This document shows positions 30,265 through 42,256 of a stretch of 64,000 nt of DNA, one piece after another. The DNA is taken from contig JARGXX010000084.1 of assembly GCA_030374765.1 (NCBI GenBank), positions 186,001-250,000 of the forward strand, given 5' to 3'. The notes under the pieces are model-generated. The model saw only the letters and a program-made list of their open reading frames with translations, had not been told where the DNA came from and made no database searches. This DNA comes from Agarophyton chilense (Eukaryota; Rhodophyta; Florideophyceae; Gracilariales; Gracilariaceae). Position numbers and translations under genes: made by a program. The first letter of the stretch is position 1, and each line of letters starts with the position of its first letter.

Positions 30265-31318
30265 GCAGCGGTATATGAAGTTGAAGTTAACGTATTGGGA
30301 ACGGGGCGCTCTGGTTGCAAAGGCCAAGTTGTAAGTAGACGAAGAAAGACTGGGATAGCTCAGCGTGAAGAGCAACTATATCAAGGGGTAGCGCCTGGTA
30401 TCGGCGACGTGGCAATCCCCTGTGCGTAGTACCGCATTAGAATCTGGCGTGACGTACACGAAGGGGATAGATGAGCTTAGGTAGGCGTCAAGATACGCGG
30501 TGGGTAGGCTTGGTAAGCGCTGAAAGAGGCGTCACCGGGGATTATGGCGCGAGATTTTTGAACAATTCGCGCGCCGGCCTGTGAACCGTGCCACCGCACC
30601 ATACAGAACCGAAGCCACCGTCTTTGAAGGACCCTTTTCGGCAGGTCTTCTAGCCTGTTTTGGCTTCAGCTGTGTGACAACCTTGTTTTCCAATATGGCT
30701 TTTCCTCCGAGACTCTTTCCGGCAACTTAAGGGACAATTTCGACGACTTTCTGAGGAACCTAAAGCGGCGAACTGCTTGGATGGCCTTCCGAAAACTTCG
30801 CGGCTATCATTTGGTAGACCGCACCTTGTTGTGAAACTGTATCGTGCATCATGAGATTCGAGGTAGCCGGGACTGGGTTGCCTGGACGTCTCGGCACACC
30901 ATTACCAAGAAGTTTTCTAGCCTGTTTTTCTCCATGGTTTCGAAGAGCGCGTAAGTTCATTTTCTCCGTGGCAGGGCTGAAGGAAGCATCGACATACCCC
31001 GCTTTATAGATTCTTTTGGCGCGAGTTAAACCAAAGTAATGAGTCCTTCGGTCGCTCTTTTGTGCGGGTACCAACGAACCAATCGAATCAAGAGGCAAGC
31101 ATAGAGTATATGTCCAACACTGGCATTGGCGGACAACGAGGCCACATACGGCATTGTTTGAGGTTTCTCAGCGTAATAACGATATGTTGGGAATCGACAT
31201 CGAATTGACTCTTGATTGATCGGCGGCAGGTTTGGAAATAGCGGTGTCAAGACGAGCAAGTTTTTATTCAATTATTTGAGCCTTGCTCTTGGCTGACGTT
31301 GGTGTTGTCGATTTGTAA
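30265..31318. other. intergenic with one uncertain minus-strand ORF
   Basis: A minus-strand ORF at 31098-30760 (112 codons) contains a Lys/Arg-rich protein-like stretch (KRIYKAGYVDASFSPATEK...). The same kind of composition continues past its stop, suggesting decay. No family is recognised and no confident gene is called. Confidence 0.25.
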
Positions 31319-33477
31319 GAAGCTGGAGATGTCCTAGATGAAGTACATGAAGTAGAAGAGGGAGATGAGGGAGATGAAGGAGATGAGGGAGATGAGGGAG
31401 ATGAAGGAGACGAGGGCGACGAGGGCGACGAAGGCGACGGGGGCGACGAAGGAGACGATGGCCAGCACAGAGGCCATGGAAAAGAAGGAGAAGAGCGAAA
31501 CGAAAGAGCAGCGCGAAACGATGGGGAAGACCGAAACTATGCTGGACATCGAGACGACTATGAAAAGCGAAATAATGTTGAAGAGCAAAACGAGGGACAG
31601 GAGATAGAAGAGTTAGAGGAGAAAGCTGATGAGGAAGAATGAAACGCGGAGAATGAACGTTCTTACGAGAATATTGTTGAAGTCACAAGCAAGCCACATG
31701 AAAATGTCAAGGACGACTTGAAGGAAGATGACGCAAAGTACGTTGAACTCGGGAAAAAGGTCGATGGAAAAACAGAAGAACTTATGTTCGAGAGAGAAAG
31801 AAAGAAACCGTCGGTGGACGGTTGGAAAGGTGATGCATTATATCTAGATGAAATCCTGAGTAATCAAACGAACGCGGGAGAAATCGAGTCGAAAGATCCT
31901 CCTACTGTGGCTGGACGAGAAAGAGAAGAGGCATCAGTCGACCCTGTGACACATGGCGAAGATGCTAAGTGTGGAGACCGTGAGAAAGTCCAAGCCTCAA
32001 CGGCAGGTGTTATCAAGAAGGCAGAAATTAAAGACTCTAAACAACCTTCGGTTGGAAGAAAAGCGACTGTGGGCATGGACTTTCATGTCACAGCTCAGGT
32101 CGAGCATAAGGTCGAAGCATCTTGCCAAGATGCGACAGGCGACCAGTGTGAAAGCAAATTGAAATGTTTTTGCGATACGGCTGCGGCAAATTCTAGTGGT
32201 CCTGCAGACGGAACCCAGGTCTCTGAAATTGTACCAAAAGGTATGAAGACATTCCCTGAGGAGGCAGCAAACGCAGAAGAAAGTGGAAATAAGAATGGTT
32301 CAGCGGACAAAGCCGTGTCGGAAACAGTGAGGGGTGCGGATACGTCTTCTTTTGAACTACTCACGAGTCGCCCACAGTTTTGACGTGGGTGAGGGAAGCT
32401 GATGCAGTCAAAGACTGTGATGCGAAACACAAAGATGCCAAGCATTTTGAGAACACAGCGGAAAAAAAGTAGGACGATGCGGACGTTGATGAACACGATG
32501 ATATCGAAGAAAACCGTGCGGATGCGGACATGAAACTTACAGAGGAAGAAAAAAGTCATGAGTTGCGTATGGAGGGAGAAGAAGATTCAGTGTCTCTGAT
32601 AAGCACAACAGAGTGGAATTGTCTCAATGCCTGCAACCGATGATCAGACGGCGGATATTCCATTCGTTGGTGCGGTACAAGAAGTAGGACACTCAGAAAT
32701 GCAGTGTGAGAGCACTGAAGCTGTGGACATGGATGAAAGCACCGACCACGAGGCACAAATGAAACAAATCAATCACAAAGGAAGGATACTTTCGAGGCAT
32801 CATGTTCAACAAAAGACTGTAATTATCAAACGTCAATTGCGGCTCTCGCGAAATAGTCAAACGGTTCAACCCAGAAGAGTCGTAACGATTCTGTGACAGA
32901 TGTGAAATCTGATGACAATGTACCATACGAAGGAGATTCGTTGCTAAGCGCGTCACAATCTGGAAAGAAGAACGGAGTTGGTATTGCTTCTAATGAACCT
33001 TCTGAAGGGCTTGGAGGTAGCTCATCAATGAATCTAACCGCGCCTTTATTTAAGATGCGACCATCCGGGTTTCCCATTCAACCAGTGTCGTTTAGAATCC
33101 CACAAAGTTTCCAACGCACAAGTATCAGCCCTAATGCCAGACCTTCTATCCCTGCCTCTCATCCAGAAGCGATAAGAAATGCGGCCTTACAAGCAATACC
33201 ACCCAAAGACGAAAACGATTCGGATGGTACACCAGAGTTTGCAGATAAAGCGGGCGACGACGAACCCGCGGATGATAGTTTATCGCAAGAAAATGAAAAA
33301 TCTGAGCATAACCAGCTCTTCTCTCCACTACAGATTTCTGCCACCGTACAGCTGAAGTCCGACGGAACAAAACCTCCACATCCAGTTCCTGATCCTTTTT
33401 TCCATGCATCAACAAGGGATTTGAATCCAGTTCCACTTTTTACCGATGGTACGAAGGGTATAATAGTACTACAATGA
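31319..33477 (+). pseudogene. decayed acidic protein with Gly-Asp-Glu repeat
   Basis: The frame opens after a stop at 31316-31318 without an ATG. It begins with about 11 Glu/Asp-Gly-Asp repeats (31350-31460), encoded by a GGAGAT/GGCGAC minisatellite, then Arg/Glu-rich sequence. It is broken by TGA 31640-31642, resumes in frame to 32383, changes frame (segment with TAG near 32471, ending about 32643), changes again (32627-32896), and ends in a fourth segment, 32893-33477, which is intact for 194 codons. All parts share an acidic Glu/Asp/Lys/Ser composition, so I read them as one gene of about 700 codons in decay. Introns could explain some breaks but not the in-frame stops. No family recognised. 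Confidence 0.5.
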
Positions 33478-34944
33478 CACAGAAGTGATCACAATGTCCC
33501 CTGGGTCCCCCCTCACATGTTCGAACACGAAAATAGACAGAAAATAGATATCACCGTGTAGTTCAATATTCATCTCACGTTCCGATGGTCACCGGCAGTT
33601 ACACTTATTCTGCTCAGCAAAAGGTCAGTCCTACTTTGAGATGTTTCTGGACAACCTAACTAAACCCAACGTAAACGAACGTGACGTTCACGATACATCA
33701 ATCAAGCAATAGCTCCCACCAGCGACTCTTTACAAAAAGCGGTGCGCAAATACGATTTCCCATCGTAATCCATACACTTGTAGAAGACGAATAATGACGT
33801 TGCACGTCGCTTTACTTCACCATCTACCGAAATGAGAACACGGCGTTTTTTTTTGCCCCCTGCGCTTCTACCACCTCAGATGTGAAAGGGAGGATACCTG
33901 GGAAGAAGGCCACGGTAAAGGAAAAGGAAAGAAACATTTCACTATCATCGAACGGCAACTAAGACTGTAGGTTTTAGGGAGAGTAGAAACGACATTTCCT
34001 AAAAAATTAAAATTTTTTCTGTGCAGCTGGTTTGAGCTGGTGGGAACTGCAATTCCACTAAAATTTTCAGGAGTTTGCCCTCCAACATATCTATCTAGTA
34101 CACTAAACTAGCATTCCGAGAACACAGACGCACTGCCGTCAAAGATTTGAGATCTATACTACCGGTTCTCTCGGCGGGACACCTCACTTTCCCTCCAATT
34201 AATGCGAATCGTAGACCCAGTACGCCCCCCACCTTCAGAATTCTATACACAAGAGAGTTTTCCATCCCCTCAATGTTTCTTTTCGCACAAGACCCCATAA
34301 TGAACTTTTGCGGGGCAGCTTCAGCTGATCCAAACCCGCCGCCAACCTCCGTCTCAAATTAAACAGTATCTATCTGTTTTTCATGTTACAACCGACCCAA
34401 TAGTGTCTACACTCCCGAAGGATTGGCCTCACAAGAGGCCAGTTCTATTTTCCAAAAACTTAGTAAAAAACCCTGGTTTCCATTCTGTAGCGGCGTATTA
34501 TATTTTCAAAGTAAAAAACTGGTTTTCTAATCATGTTTCACCTGCTTTAATGTACATTCTTTAGAATTTTGTATTCAGTAACACCAGCTTAGTCGTTTCA
34601 CGATGGCTTGGAGACTGATAAACCCAGGGTTCAAACCTCGCTAAGTTAATTATAACTTGAAAACTCCTACAGGAGCTCGACTAATTCTATTACTTATTAT
34701 GGTTTAAGAACTCATTTGCTTCCTCTTTAACAGCAAACAGAATAAAGGGATATCTGCAAAAGGGATAAATTCGTCAAAAACCATTTTATATCTAGAAAGT
34801 TAAATAGCGCGGATTGAATTAGCAGGGGGCTAAATATAACTTGAACTTTTGTTTTATACTTTTAAGAAATGCCTCTTGTGAAGGAACAACGATAATCGTT
34901 GAGTCTTGTAAGCCGCCCGCGCCCAAGGTCTTTTGCAGATGCCT
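33478..34944. other. intergenic, AT-rich, no gene seen
   Basis: No supported gene. Two perfect short palindromes stand out: GGCCTC-ACAA-GAGGCC near 34426-34441 and CAACGATAATCGTTG near 34887-34901. Their role is unknown. Confidence 0.4.
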
Positions 34945-35322
34945 TGTGGACTGGCCGACCTCAGCTGGACTTATTTAGATACTTATTTTATTTTAATTAG
35001 TGTAATAGATTAGCATTACAGTGCCAGGGGGATCTCAGTCCCTCGCAATTGTTATTTACTTGGCTCAAGTGACGCTTCTTCCTTAGAGTAAGGTAGGAAC
35101 CGTTACGATACTAAATTACCCCCTTTGGTACATTAGTTCCACCAATTGGTCTTCAAGCCATCTTTTCCGTAGCTCCGACCTGTAGGACTACGCAGTAAAC
35201 GCCCACCTATTGCACCGAGTACTCTGGGAGTGCAGCCGTCAAGGATACGAACCTTAGGACCTGCTCTACCACGCTACCTTCGATCGAGACCAGTACGCTG
35301 ATCCACCAGTCATTGCGTTACA
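34945..35322 (+). repeat. left (5') LTR of the second Gypsy element
   Basis: 378 bp, TGTGGAC...TTACA. Its right end is followed by three bases and then TGGTCTCC, the same layout as the other Gypsy element, which fixes the boundary. The minus strand contains a truncated tRNA-like sequence (about 35244-35280). Confidence 0.85.
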
Positions 35323-35325
35323 TTT

Positions 35326-35337
35326 TGGTCTCCTGAC
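35326..35337 (+). promoter_or_regulatory. primer-binding site
   Basis: TGGTCTCCTGAC, three bases after the LTR. It differs by one base from the TGGTCTCCCGAC site of the other Gypsy element. Confidence 0.8.
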
Positions 35338-35447
35338 TAGGAATCTTTTAGGAAGAATTGAACGGACCACTGGAACGAAGAATTATCCGGATTCCAGCCC
35401 TTGGTTTAGTTCCCCAACGGACCAGAAGTACAGAAGCAACCGCCATT

Positions 35448-36239
35448 ATGGATACAGGAAACACACCCAACCGACCAGAACATAGAACTCCTGCGGCAGG
35501 ACAAAGTGTGACTACAACGCCGGCGATGTCGCCTCACCCTCAGGTTGATACCGCTAGCGCCAGCAGGAGCACGAGGAGCCAGCCGCAAGAAGTACTGACC
35601 CCCCTGGACAACGCTGAAAATATTCGCCGAGAGCCCACGGTGGCAGCGCGTTTACAAGAACGCCTCACCAGGGCCACATCTAGGCCAAAGACACCTCAAG
35701 GAGAAACCCACCAGACTGAAGGAATTAGAGAAAACCTGCCCGCAGGTCTTGCCGACCTTCTCTGGCCCCGTCTCCGTGAGCTCTTCTCAACCCACGGTGA
35801 TTCCATTATAGACGTGCGACTCGCTACGGCGGTCGCTGACCATACGGATTACCTCATCGCGCGAATCGTCCCTAAGGTATTGGAGTCTGACTTATTCATG
35901 GACTCCCTCTTACACGCCGTTCAAGGAGCAGTCACCCGCCAGGCAGGCAATTTGGTCCTTAGGCCCACCCTACCACTAGTCAACCATCCGCCTTACATAT
36001 GGCAAACCCCTACCGAACCCCCAGGATTGGCAACGTTATCCTCCCCTCGCCGGGATTACCATCAGGAATACCCCATGGTGGGCCAATCTAGGAGCAGCAA
36101 AGAAGCTCCGCGTCTAGATGAGAGACAGGTTGCCCATCAGGAGAATCCAAGGGAGGGACAAGCGATGAGCAGAAGAGAAGCTCGGCGTCTAGAAGAGAGA
36201 CCGCTTGCCATACCCGACGGATTAAATGGGGTACAGTGA
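35448..36239 (+). CDS. gag: gag N-terminal region, ends at an in-frame TGA
   Basis: ATG at 35448 (MDTGNTPNRPEHRTP...) starts a 263-residue frame; the frame itself is open from before 35358. It is Pro/Arg/Ser-rich at first, then has a helical region (ADLLWPRLRELFSTHGDSI...DYLIARIVPKVLESDLFMDSLLHAV) and an Arg/Glu-rich end. It stops at TGA 36237-36239, and the same frame continues without an ATG into the basic KKRSNPKRKK patch. The layout parallels the other element's gag: N-terminal domain, stop, basic patch, capsid-like region. Confidence 0.6.
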   Translation: MDTGNTPNRPEHRTPAAGQSVTTTPAMSPHPQVDTASASRSTRSQPQEVLTPLDNAENIRREPTVAARLQERLTRATSRPKTPQGETHQTEGIRENLPAGLADLLWPRLRELFSTHGDSIIDVRLATAVADHTDYLIARIVPKVLESDLFMDSLLHAVQGAVTRQAGNLVLRPTLPLVNHPPYIWQTPTEPPGLATLSSPRRDYHQEYPMVGQSRSSKEAPRLDERQVAHQENPREGQAMSRREARRLEERPLAIPDGLNGVQ

Positions 36240-37400
36240 TCTCAGGGCTCCATCGGATCTGATAGAGAGATAGATCCTTCAGATCCCTACTCTGCTGGAA
36301 AGAAAAGAAGTAACCCCAAGAGAAAGAAGAACAGAAGAAGCAAGAGAAGAGACCATTCGGACACGAGTGATTCTGAATTGGCCTCGACCGAAACGACCGA
36401 CTCGGAAGTGGATGAGGCTGCCGTTCGAGGCCTCAGACCACTGACAACCTCCAAAGGGCTTTTCCTTAAGGTTCTAGATTACCGAAATTACCGGCTGGCT
36501 GACAGGTCCGCGAAATATTCTGGTTCGGTGGCTCGCAGAGCCACCAAATGGGCCAAACGGAGGCAACTAACCATTACGGACTAGTTCTCGGGTTCCGATC
36601 CCATTGCTGTCCTTAGCTTTCTCAGTTTCTTCCGTACGGCCTGCTATAAGAACGCTGTCCACGAGGGCGCCTCTCTGTACCTTTTCCTATTCTTCCTTAC
36701 ATAACAGGCGCGTGACCGAGTGGTTTCGAATATATCTGGCACAACTGACCTCTTGGATGCTCAAGACCGTGAGCTCCTCAGGTCATACCCTCAGGTTGTT
36801 CATTACCTCTTGGAAACCTACGCCACGGATGACGTTCTAATGGGTGCCCACCAGGAAGGTATATCTTTTTGGCAGAGCTCCAACATGACCGAATCGGCCT
36901 TCGCAGACGACCTATGGAAGAAGGCTTACCGATTTGGAAACGTGTTCTCCGAAGGACGCCTTAAACGTCACTTCATCACAGGACTGCTCCCTGCCATTTG
37001 GACCCATGTGCGCAATTCCCACACAGAAAACCCGCAATAATCCCTCCGAAAGCTCGTTACCTACGCCGAGGGTTATGGAAAAACCTACAGGACCTCCAGG
37101 CGTAACGCTGTTTTAACCAGAGGACAGGCTACTCCATTGCGTAAACCGAACCAAGCCCATTTCGTTAGCTCCACGGAGTCGGACATAGATGCTTCACTCC
37201 ATTATGCCGATTCTGGAGACGTCCTCGCGGTCAATTTCAGTGCTCCTCCGTCCTGGCCCCCATCGTATACCTTCCAGAGAGCTACAGCGATCACTGGACA
37301 ACCCACACCCAATTATTCTCCCTTTCTACCCCGCAATGACGTTTTTTGTCCGCTCCCCAAGGGCCTGCTTCCTCTGCCTGTCACTGATCCAACCTTGTGA
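36240..37400 (+). pseudogene. gag: gag main region (capsid-like), several stops
   Basis: It continues in the frame of the N-terminal part: basic patch, SDS/SES acidic stretch, YRNYRLAD, then a capsid-like helical domain with VVHYLLETYATDD, KKAYRFGNVF and FITGLLPAIW. Stops are at 36582-36584 (TAG), near 36703 (TAA) and at 37038-37040 (TAA). It aligns by eye with the gag of the 14.6-25.6 kb element. Confidence 0.65.
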
Positions 37401-37695
37401 CTGTACGAGGTCTCTGCCTGAGGACGCACGAAAAACATTCCTAACCCTAAGGGAAGAGAATTACCGGGTGCGGAGATCCGAAGGAATGTATAACAGGGCA
37501 CAGCAACAAACCATAGGGACCCCTGGAAGCTTACAATATGCCACGCCTACGGACACTCCGATCAAAGCCCCACAGGTCCACGCCATTGTTGATCCTACGG
37601 AAGACCCCGTGGAAGAACCCTATCCTCAGGAAGAAACGGAAACGCCATCGGAAAACTCCCAGAGGGACGACTCGAGGCAAATCCTCCCTCTTTAA
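37189..37695 (+). pseudogene. gag: gag C-terminal zinc-knuckle remnant
   Basis: A shifted frame contains CFLCLSLIQPCDCTRSL, at the position of the degenerate CCHC knuckle in the other element, then a TFLTLREENY helix and an acidic Pro-rich tail. The knuckle His appears lost (Gln-Pro in its place). Confidence 0.4.
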
Positions 37696-37765
37696 GCCCC
37701 TGACTCACAGAATTGGACGGTCATGAGCCAAAGAGCTCCTCACCTACCAATACAAACCACTCACA

Positions 37766-38626
37766 ATGGACCACTCACAATGGACCACTCAAGATGAACC
37801 ACTACTGAAACACAGTAACGACCCCGTCTGTATCCTCAGAAAAGAGAACTGTAAAGTTCTAGTAACCGTAGGACTTCGTTCCAACAATTCTCGAGTGACC
37901 ACAGCTGTATTGGACACAGGCGCTGGTTCCAACTTGTTCCATACTAAATTGCTCCGACTGGGTTGGCAAGATTTCGTTCAGGCAAAGAAGACACCAAGGA
38001 TTACCGATGCGTCTCGTAAACCAATTGACATCAAAGGGATAGTACCGCTTTACCTCGAGGCAGGAAAATTCAAAGTTTGCACGTGGTTCTTTGTATGTCC
38101 TAACTTAGGCGCTGAAGCCATCCTAGGAACCTCCTTTATCGACCGATACATTAAGGCCATTTATCCTGGCCTTAAAAAAGTCGCGTTTTACCGCGCACCT
38201 TCCATCACCATAACTGGTTCAATCCTAGGGCCAGAAGCTAAACGGAAACGGGCGGTTGTCTCCGAAAACACGAAGTCCAATAAGGTTCGCCTGTCAAAGG
38301 CCATAACAATACCTGCGATGACCCAATTCGCTGTATTGGTCCATTCCCAGTCCTCAGATCTCGTAATGATTCAGAACCACCCGAAAACGGTTCTGAAGAA
38401 CCTTACCTTGATGGCCAGTGTAGTTATGGACATCCACCCCAACAGGTCCTTCTTGGTCAAAATCAGCAACTTCCGAGATAAACCCGTGCGGTTACCTAAA
38501 GTTACAGTGATTGGTATCACTCTACCCGCGCCTGTGGCCAGTATGGAGGCCCAAATGGATAATCTTGAGACGCCAACTCCCGACGAGGACGTCGACTGTT
38601 GGGACAGGACGGTCGCCATCGGCTAA
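37766..38626 (+). CDS. pol: pol: aspartic protease region
   Basis: An open 286-codon segment with the protease motif VLDTGAGSNLFHT and the second conserved block AEAILGTSFIDRY. A linker region then ends at TAA 38624-38626. The frame is the same as that of RT downstream. It would cleave the polyprotein. The active-site DTG is intact. Confidence 0.8.
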   Translation: MDHSQWTTQDEPLLKHSNDPVCILRKENCKVLVTVGLRSNNSRVTTAVLDTGAGSNLFHTKLLRLGWQDFVQAKKTPRITDASRKPIDIKGIVPLYLEAGKFKVCTWFFVCPNLGAEAILGTSFIDRYIKAIYPGLKKVAFYRAPSITITGSILGPEAKRKRAVVSENTKSNKVRLSKAITIPAMTQFAVLVHSQSSDLVMIQNHPKTVLKNLTLMASVVMDIHPNRSFLVKISNFRDKPVRLPKVTVIGITLPAPVASMEAQMDNLETPTPDEDVDCWDRTVAIG

Positions 38627-40168
38627 GAATTCGAATCCTATTGACCCCGGGTACTTGACCTCCTCAGGGAAATCCAAGCCATTTGGTAAGGTATATTGGG
38701 CAAAGTACAAGCCACTACACACCGCATTGACCTTCAGGATGACGCTAGACCACAATTGCAGCACAAATATGGTACCGACCTTGAAGGTAGGGAAATTGTC
38801 GCCGACCAGATGGAAAAGATGTGCAAAGCTCAATTCATAGAGCCGGTGACTCCAAACCAATCCGAATGGGCAAGTTCCCTTGTCCTTGTGGCGAAGAAAG
38901 ATGGCTCCGTCAGGTTCTGTGTCGACTACAGGAAGCTGAACGCAGTAACCAAGTGGGACTCATACCCTATACCCCGCATGGACGACTGCCTGGATTTCTT
39001 AGGCCAAGCGGTCGTATTTACCACACTGGACGCTAACTCGAGATATTGGCAAGTCCCTTTCGCCGAAGACGCGAGAGCGCTGACAACCTTTACCACCCAT
39101 GAAAGTCTGTTCAGATTTACTCGCATGCCTTTTGGTTTGAAGAATACACCAGCCACGTTCCAACGGGTAATGGACATTATACTGTCCAGAGTCAAATGGA
39201 AGTTCGCCCTGGTCTATTTGGATGACGTTATAATCTTCTCACGGACCGTAAAGGAACACTTTCCCCACGTGAAGAAGGTGCTAACAATTCTACAGAACGC
39301 GGGAGTAACACTGAAACTCCGCAAATGCGCTTTCTTCCAGGAGTCAGTGGACTATCTCGGTCACGTCGTCCTCCCAGGAAAGCTAAAGGGAGCCACACGG
39401 AAAACGAATGCGATTCGCCAGGCTAAGCTTCCTAGGACCCACACGGAACTACGATCTTTCGTGGGCTTGAGCAACGTTTACCGACGGTTCGTCAAAAGGT
39501 TTGCCAAAATCTCGGCCTCTCTCAACGCGATGCGGAAGAAGGGAACACCTTCGGTGTTCGAAGCCCTGACGGACGACCATTACGAGGTATTTCAGACCCT
39601 AAAGGACAAATTGCCGAACCCTCTCATATTGGTCTCATTAACGCCCAATAGGCCTTTCGTCCTGGACACAGATGCCTCTGATGTCCAAGTGGGTTGTGCA
39701 CTGCTACAGGAGCAGGAGTCACCGAAGGACTATCGACCTATTGGCTGCTGGAGCAGAACGCTCACCAGCGCGCAGCGAAACTACAGTACGACCAAAAAGG
39801 AATGTCTAGCCATCGTATGGTCCGTATTGACATTCCGTCCGTACTTCGAGGGAACCAGGTTTACCATTAGGACAGACCATGACTCACTCCGCTGGCTGCT
39901 TAATATAACCGATGCATCGAGTTGCCTCGCTAGGTGGCGCCTCAGGCTGTCTGAATATGACTACGAGATAACCTATAGGCCAGGCATCAAGCACCAGGCA
40001 GCAGATGCCCTGTCGCCAATCATTAACGACGGAACTGATGACACCCCATTGGACGACCTAGTTTCCACCCCCTTTACAGATGATAGACCTCAGGACTACA
40101 CGGAAACAGATGACCTTATGGGGAAGGAGCAGTCGGAGGATCCTGAGGTAAAGGAGAACGAAGTATAA
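38627..40168 (+). CDS. pol: pol: reverse transcriptase and RNase H
   Basis: About 500 codons free of stops. RT blocks: FIEPVTPNQSEWASSLVL, RFCVDYRKLN, YPIPRMDDC, FTTLDANSRYW, SLFRFTRMPFGLKNTPATF, catalytic YLDDVIIFS (both Asp present) and YLGHVVLPGK. RNase H follows with FVLDTDASDVQVGCALL, STTKKECLAIVW and FTIRTDHDSLRWLL. RNase H ends at a TAA just before 40169. Unlike the other element, its RT box is canonical even though the rest of the element has decayed more. Confidence 0.9.
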
Positions 40169-41479
40169 ATGTTGGACTGGGAGACAGTACCGGCCAATTC
40201 GGCACGAACTCAGGTTCATGCGATAACCCCGGAGGAAAAAGAGCTCCTCCCTAGAACTATTGAGGAACTCCTACAGGCGCAGTTAAAAGACGATTACGGC
40301 AAGGAAACAGCCCAATTTGTAGGAACCCTAGGATGCCTATTCGCCTATGACCGATTTGGACTACTATGCCGCCGCTCACCGCTGGATGGCGCACTCCAAC
40401 TGGTAATACCAACTTCGCTAAGGGCCCAATTCCTATATCTCGCCCATTTCCCCCACCCGGCTGGTCGTCCTGGAGGCCGACGAATGTACCAGACCCTAAG
40501 GAAGTCCATCTACTGGCCACTAATGGCGCAGGACCTATGGCAAACCGCACGGAATTGTGCATCGTGCGCACTGATCCGAGGGTCTCGCCCCAACCATCAG
40601 GCCAAACTGAAGCTCTTCCCCGCTGCAGGTCCAATGGATTTTGTCGCAATGGATATACTTGGGCCTTTGCCTAAGTCGTCCCATGGGAAACGGTTTGTTT
40701 GGGCAATATCCGAAAGGATTAGCAAACCTTCCCGAGCCCTACCCCTAGGAAAGACAACGGCCACGGATGTCGCCATGGCCTTCTTGTCCCACTGGGTATA
40801 TCCATATGGCATGCCACTGTACCTCCTTACGGATAACGGCAGCCAGTTTGAATCCAAATTCTTCTCGCATGCCTGTGCTACCTAAAGTATCAAACATGTG
40901 ACCACCATGGCGTACCAACCGCAAACCAATGGCCAAGCCAAACGCTTCAACCGCACTCTTCTGGACCGATTGGCACACTACGTTTCGGAGCACCAATTGG
41001 ACTGGGACGAATACGTTGAGCCACTGGTTTATGCCTACAACACGCAGGTGCACGCTTCCACGAGGAGAACGTCTTTCGACTTAACGCTAACGAAAGCGCC
41101 GCCGCCGATAGCTGTTGACCTTCAGGAGTCTATCATACCCAAGGACAGAACCTAAGGGATGGCTCCTACCCAGGCAAAGTGCTACTCGCGCCGACGCATT
41201 GACCGCATTCTCCAATCGGCCAGAACTGTACTAACCAAAGCCTAACGGCACTACAAGTGCAATTTCGACAAAGCCGTTTAGAACACACCGACCTTTGTGG
41301 AAGGAGATCTGGTTTACCTAAACCGGCCACCGAAAGACAGTGAGGAACTCGAGGACACTACGCGGAGGCTCTTACCCCGCTTTATGGGACCATACAAAGT
41401 CGTTAAGGCCAATGATCACACCATCACTTTACTCGTTGACGGCCTACAGGACACTGTGTCTATTGACCGCGTGACATGA
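40169..41479 (+). pseudogene. pol: pol: integrase, catalytic Glu replaced by Lys
   Basis: Same frame as RT. Zinc-binding HHCC region: HPAGRPGGRRMYQTL...NCASCALIRG. Catalytic Asp residues are in VAMDILGPL and LTDNGSQFES. The third catalytic position reads NGQAKRFNRTL, with Lys where NGQAERFNRTL is usual. Stops at 40883-40885, 41153-41155 and two more before 41297 break the frame. The C-terminal part (FMGPYKVVKANDHTITLL) ends at 41479. The Glu to Lys change alone should abolish integration. Confidence 0.82.
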
Positions 41480-41651
41480 GCTCCCAGTTCCTCCGGACAA
41501 CGAACGTCCCAGCCCCCTGTCCCAACGGAAGCACCACGATCTCAGGTCGACACTCAAGTGTACACACCACCTGAGGCAGTTCCCGAGGACTCGACTAGCT
41601 CCAAGGACAAGATTGTCTATGCCAACTTCTATGACCCACTGCCCCAACTGA

Positions 41652-41823
41652 CTCCGATGGATTCGCTCGTCTGGAGCACACTCTCCTTCCGGAGGATGAA
41701 CACCAACCGGAATATGTGATTGAGCGCATCATCTCCGCCGGTATGGGAGAAGATGGAACTATGCGCTATCGCGTCCGTTTGTTCGGCTGCAGACCTGAGG
41801 AAGATACTTGGCAAGAGCCTTAA
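41652..41823 (+). pseudogene. pol: chromodomain of the second Gypsy element
   Basis: In a frame shifted from integrase: YVIERIISAGMG...YRVRLFGCRPEEDTWQEP, ending at TAA 41821-41823. The spacing of YVIERI, the central strand and the Glu-Asp-Thr-Trp terminus match a chromodomain. It supports placing the element with the chromoviruses. Confidence 0.72.
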
Positions 41824-41850
41824 ACCATTCCGGCCAATTTATCGCCCGCT

Positions 41851-41952
41851 ATTGGCGCTGAATCAGTCAGTCGGAGCGCGGCCTTCAGGAAGAGGCAACC
41901 AATTGGCGCAGAATCAGCCACTCGGAGCGCGGCCTTCAGGAGGGGGCAACCA
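41851..41952 (+). repeat. two tandem copies of a 51-bp unit
   Basis: Units start with ATTGGCGC at 41851 and 41902 and share most positions, including TCGGAGCGCGGCCTTCAGGA. They lie just after the chromodomain stop, between pol and the antisense block. Confidence 0.75.
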
Positions 41953-42256
41953 TTGTTCCGAATAATCCCAAAACGTCTCCTAAACCGCCTCCTGAGACGA
42001 CGGTTCGCCGGAGCACGACGGTTCGTCGTAGCTCTCGCATAAGGGAACAAATCCAGTCCTTCGGAGACACCTGAGAAAGACGCGGGACGCTCTCAAGATG
42101 GGACGCCATCCTGGGGCGCGCACATTTGAGATAGAAGAAAGACCTTGGGAAAGCACAAGCACTACTTAATTTAACCTACTCGGGTAACTAACAGAGACCT
42201 AACGGCCCTCGGTATGACCTCAAGGCTCGCGGAAGCGCTTCGAACACCAACAGGAC

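Noticed and set aside
30352..30373. GGGATAGCTCAGCGTGAAGAGC, resembling a tRNA 5' half with D-arm
   Set aside because: The following sequence gives no anticodon stem and no proper B box (GGTATCGGC), so it is not a tRNA gene; at most a relic.
34600..34650. GGTTCAAACCTC, a good B-box match
   Set aside because: Two of five T-stem pairs fail and no A box or cloverleaf fits upstream.
34880..34945. 5' LTR of the Copia element left of the second Gypsy, expected if the Gypsy was nested in Copia
   Set aside because: No sequence like 49467-49969 is present there, and no target duplication links the two flanks.
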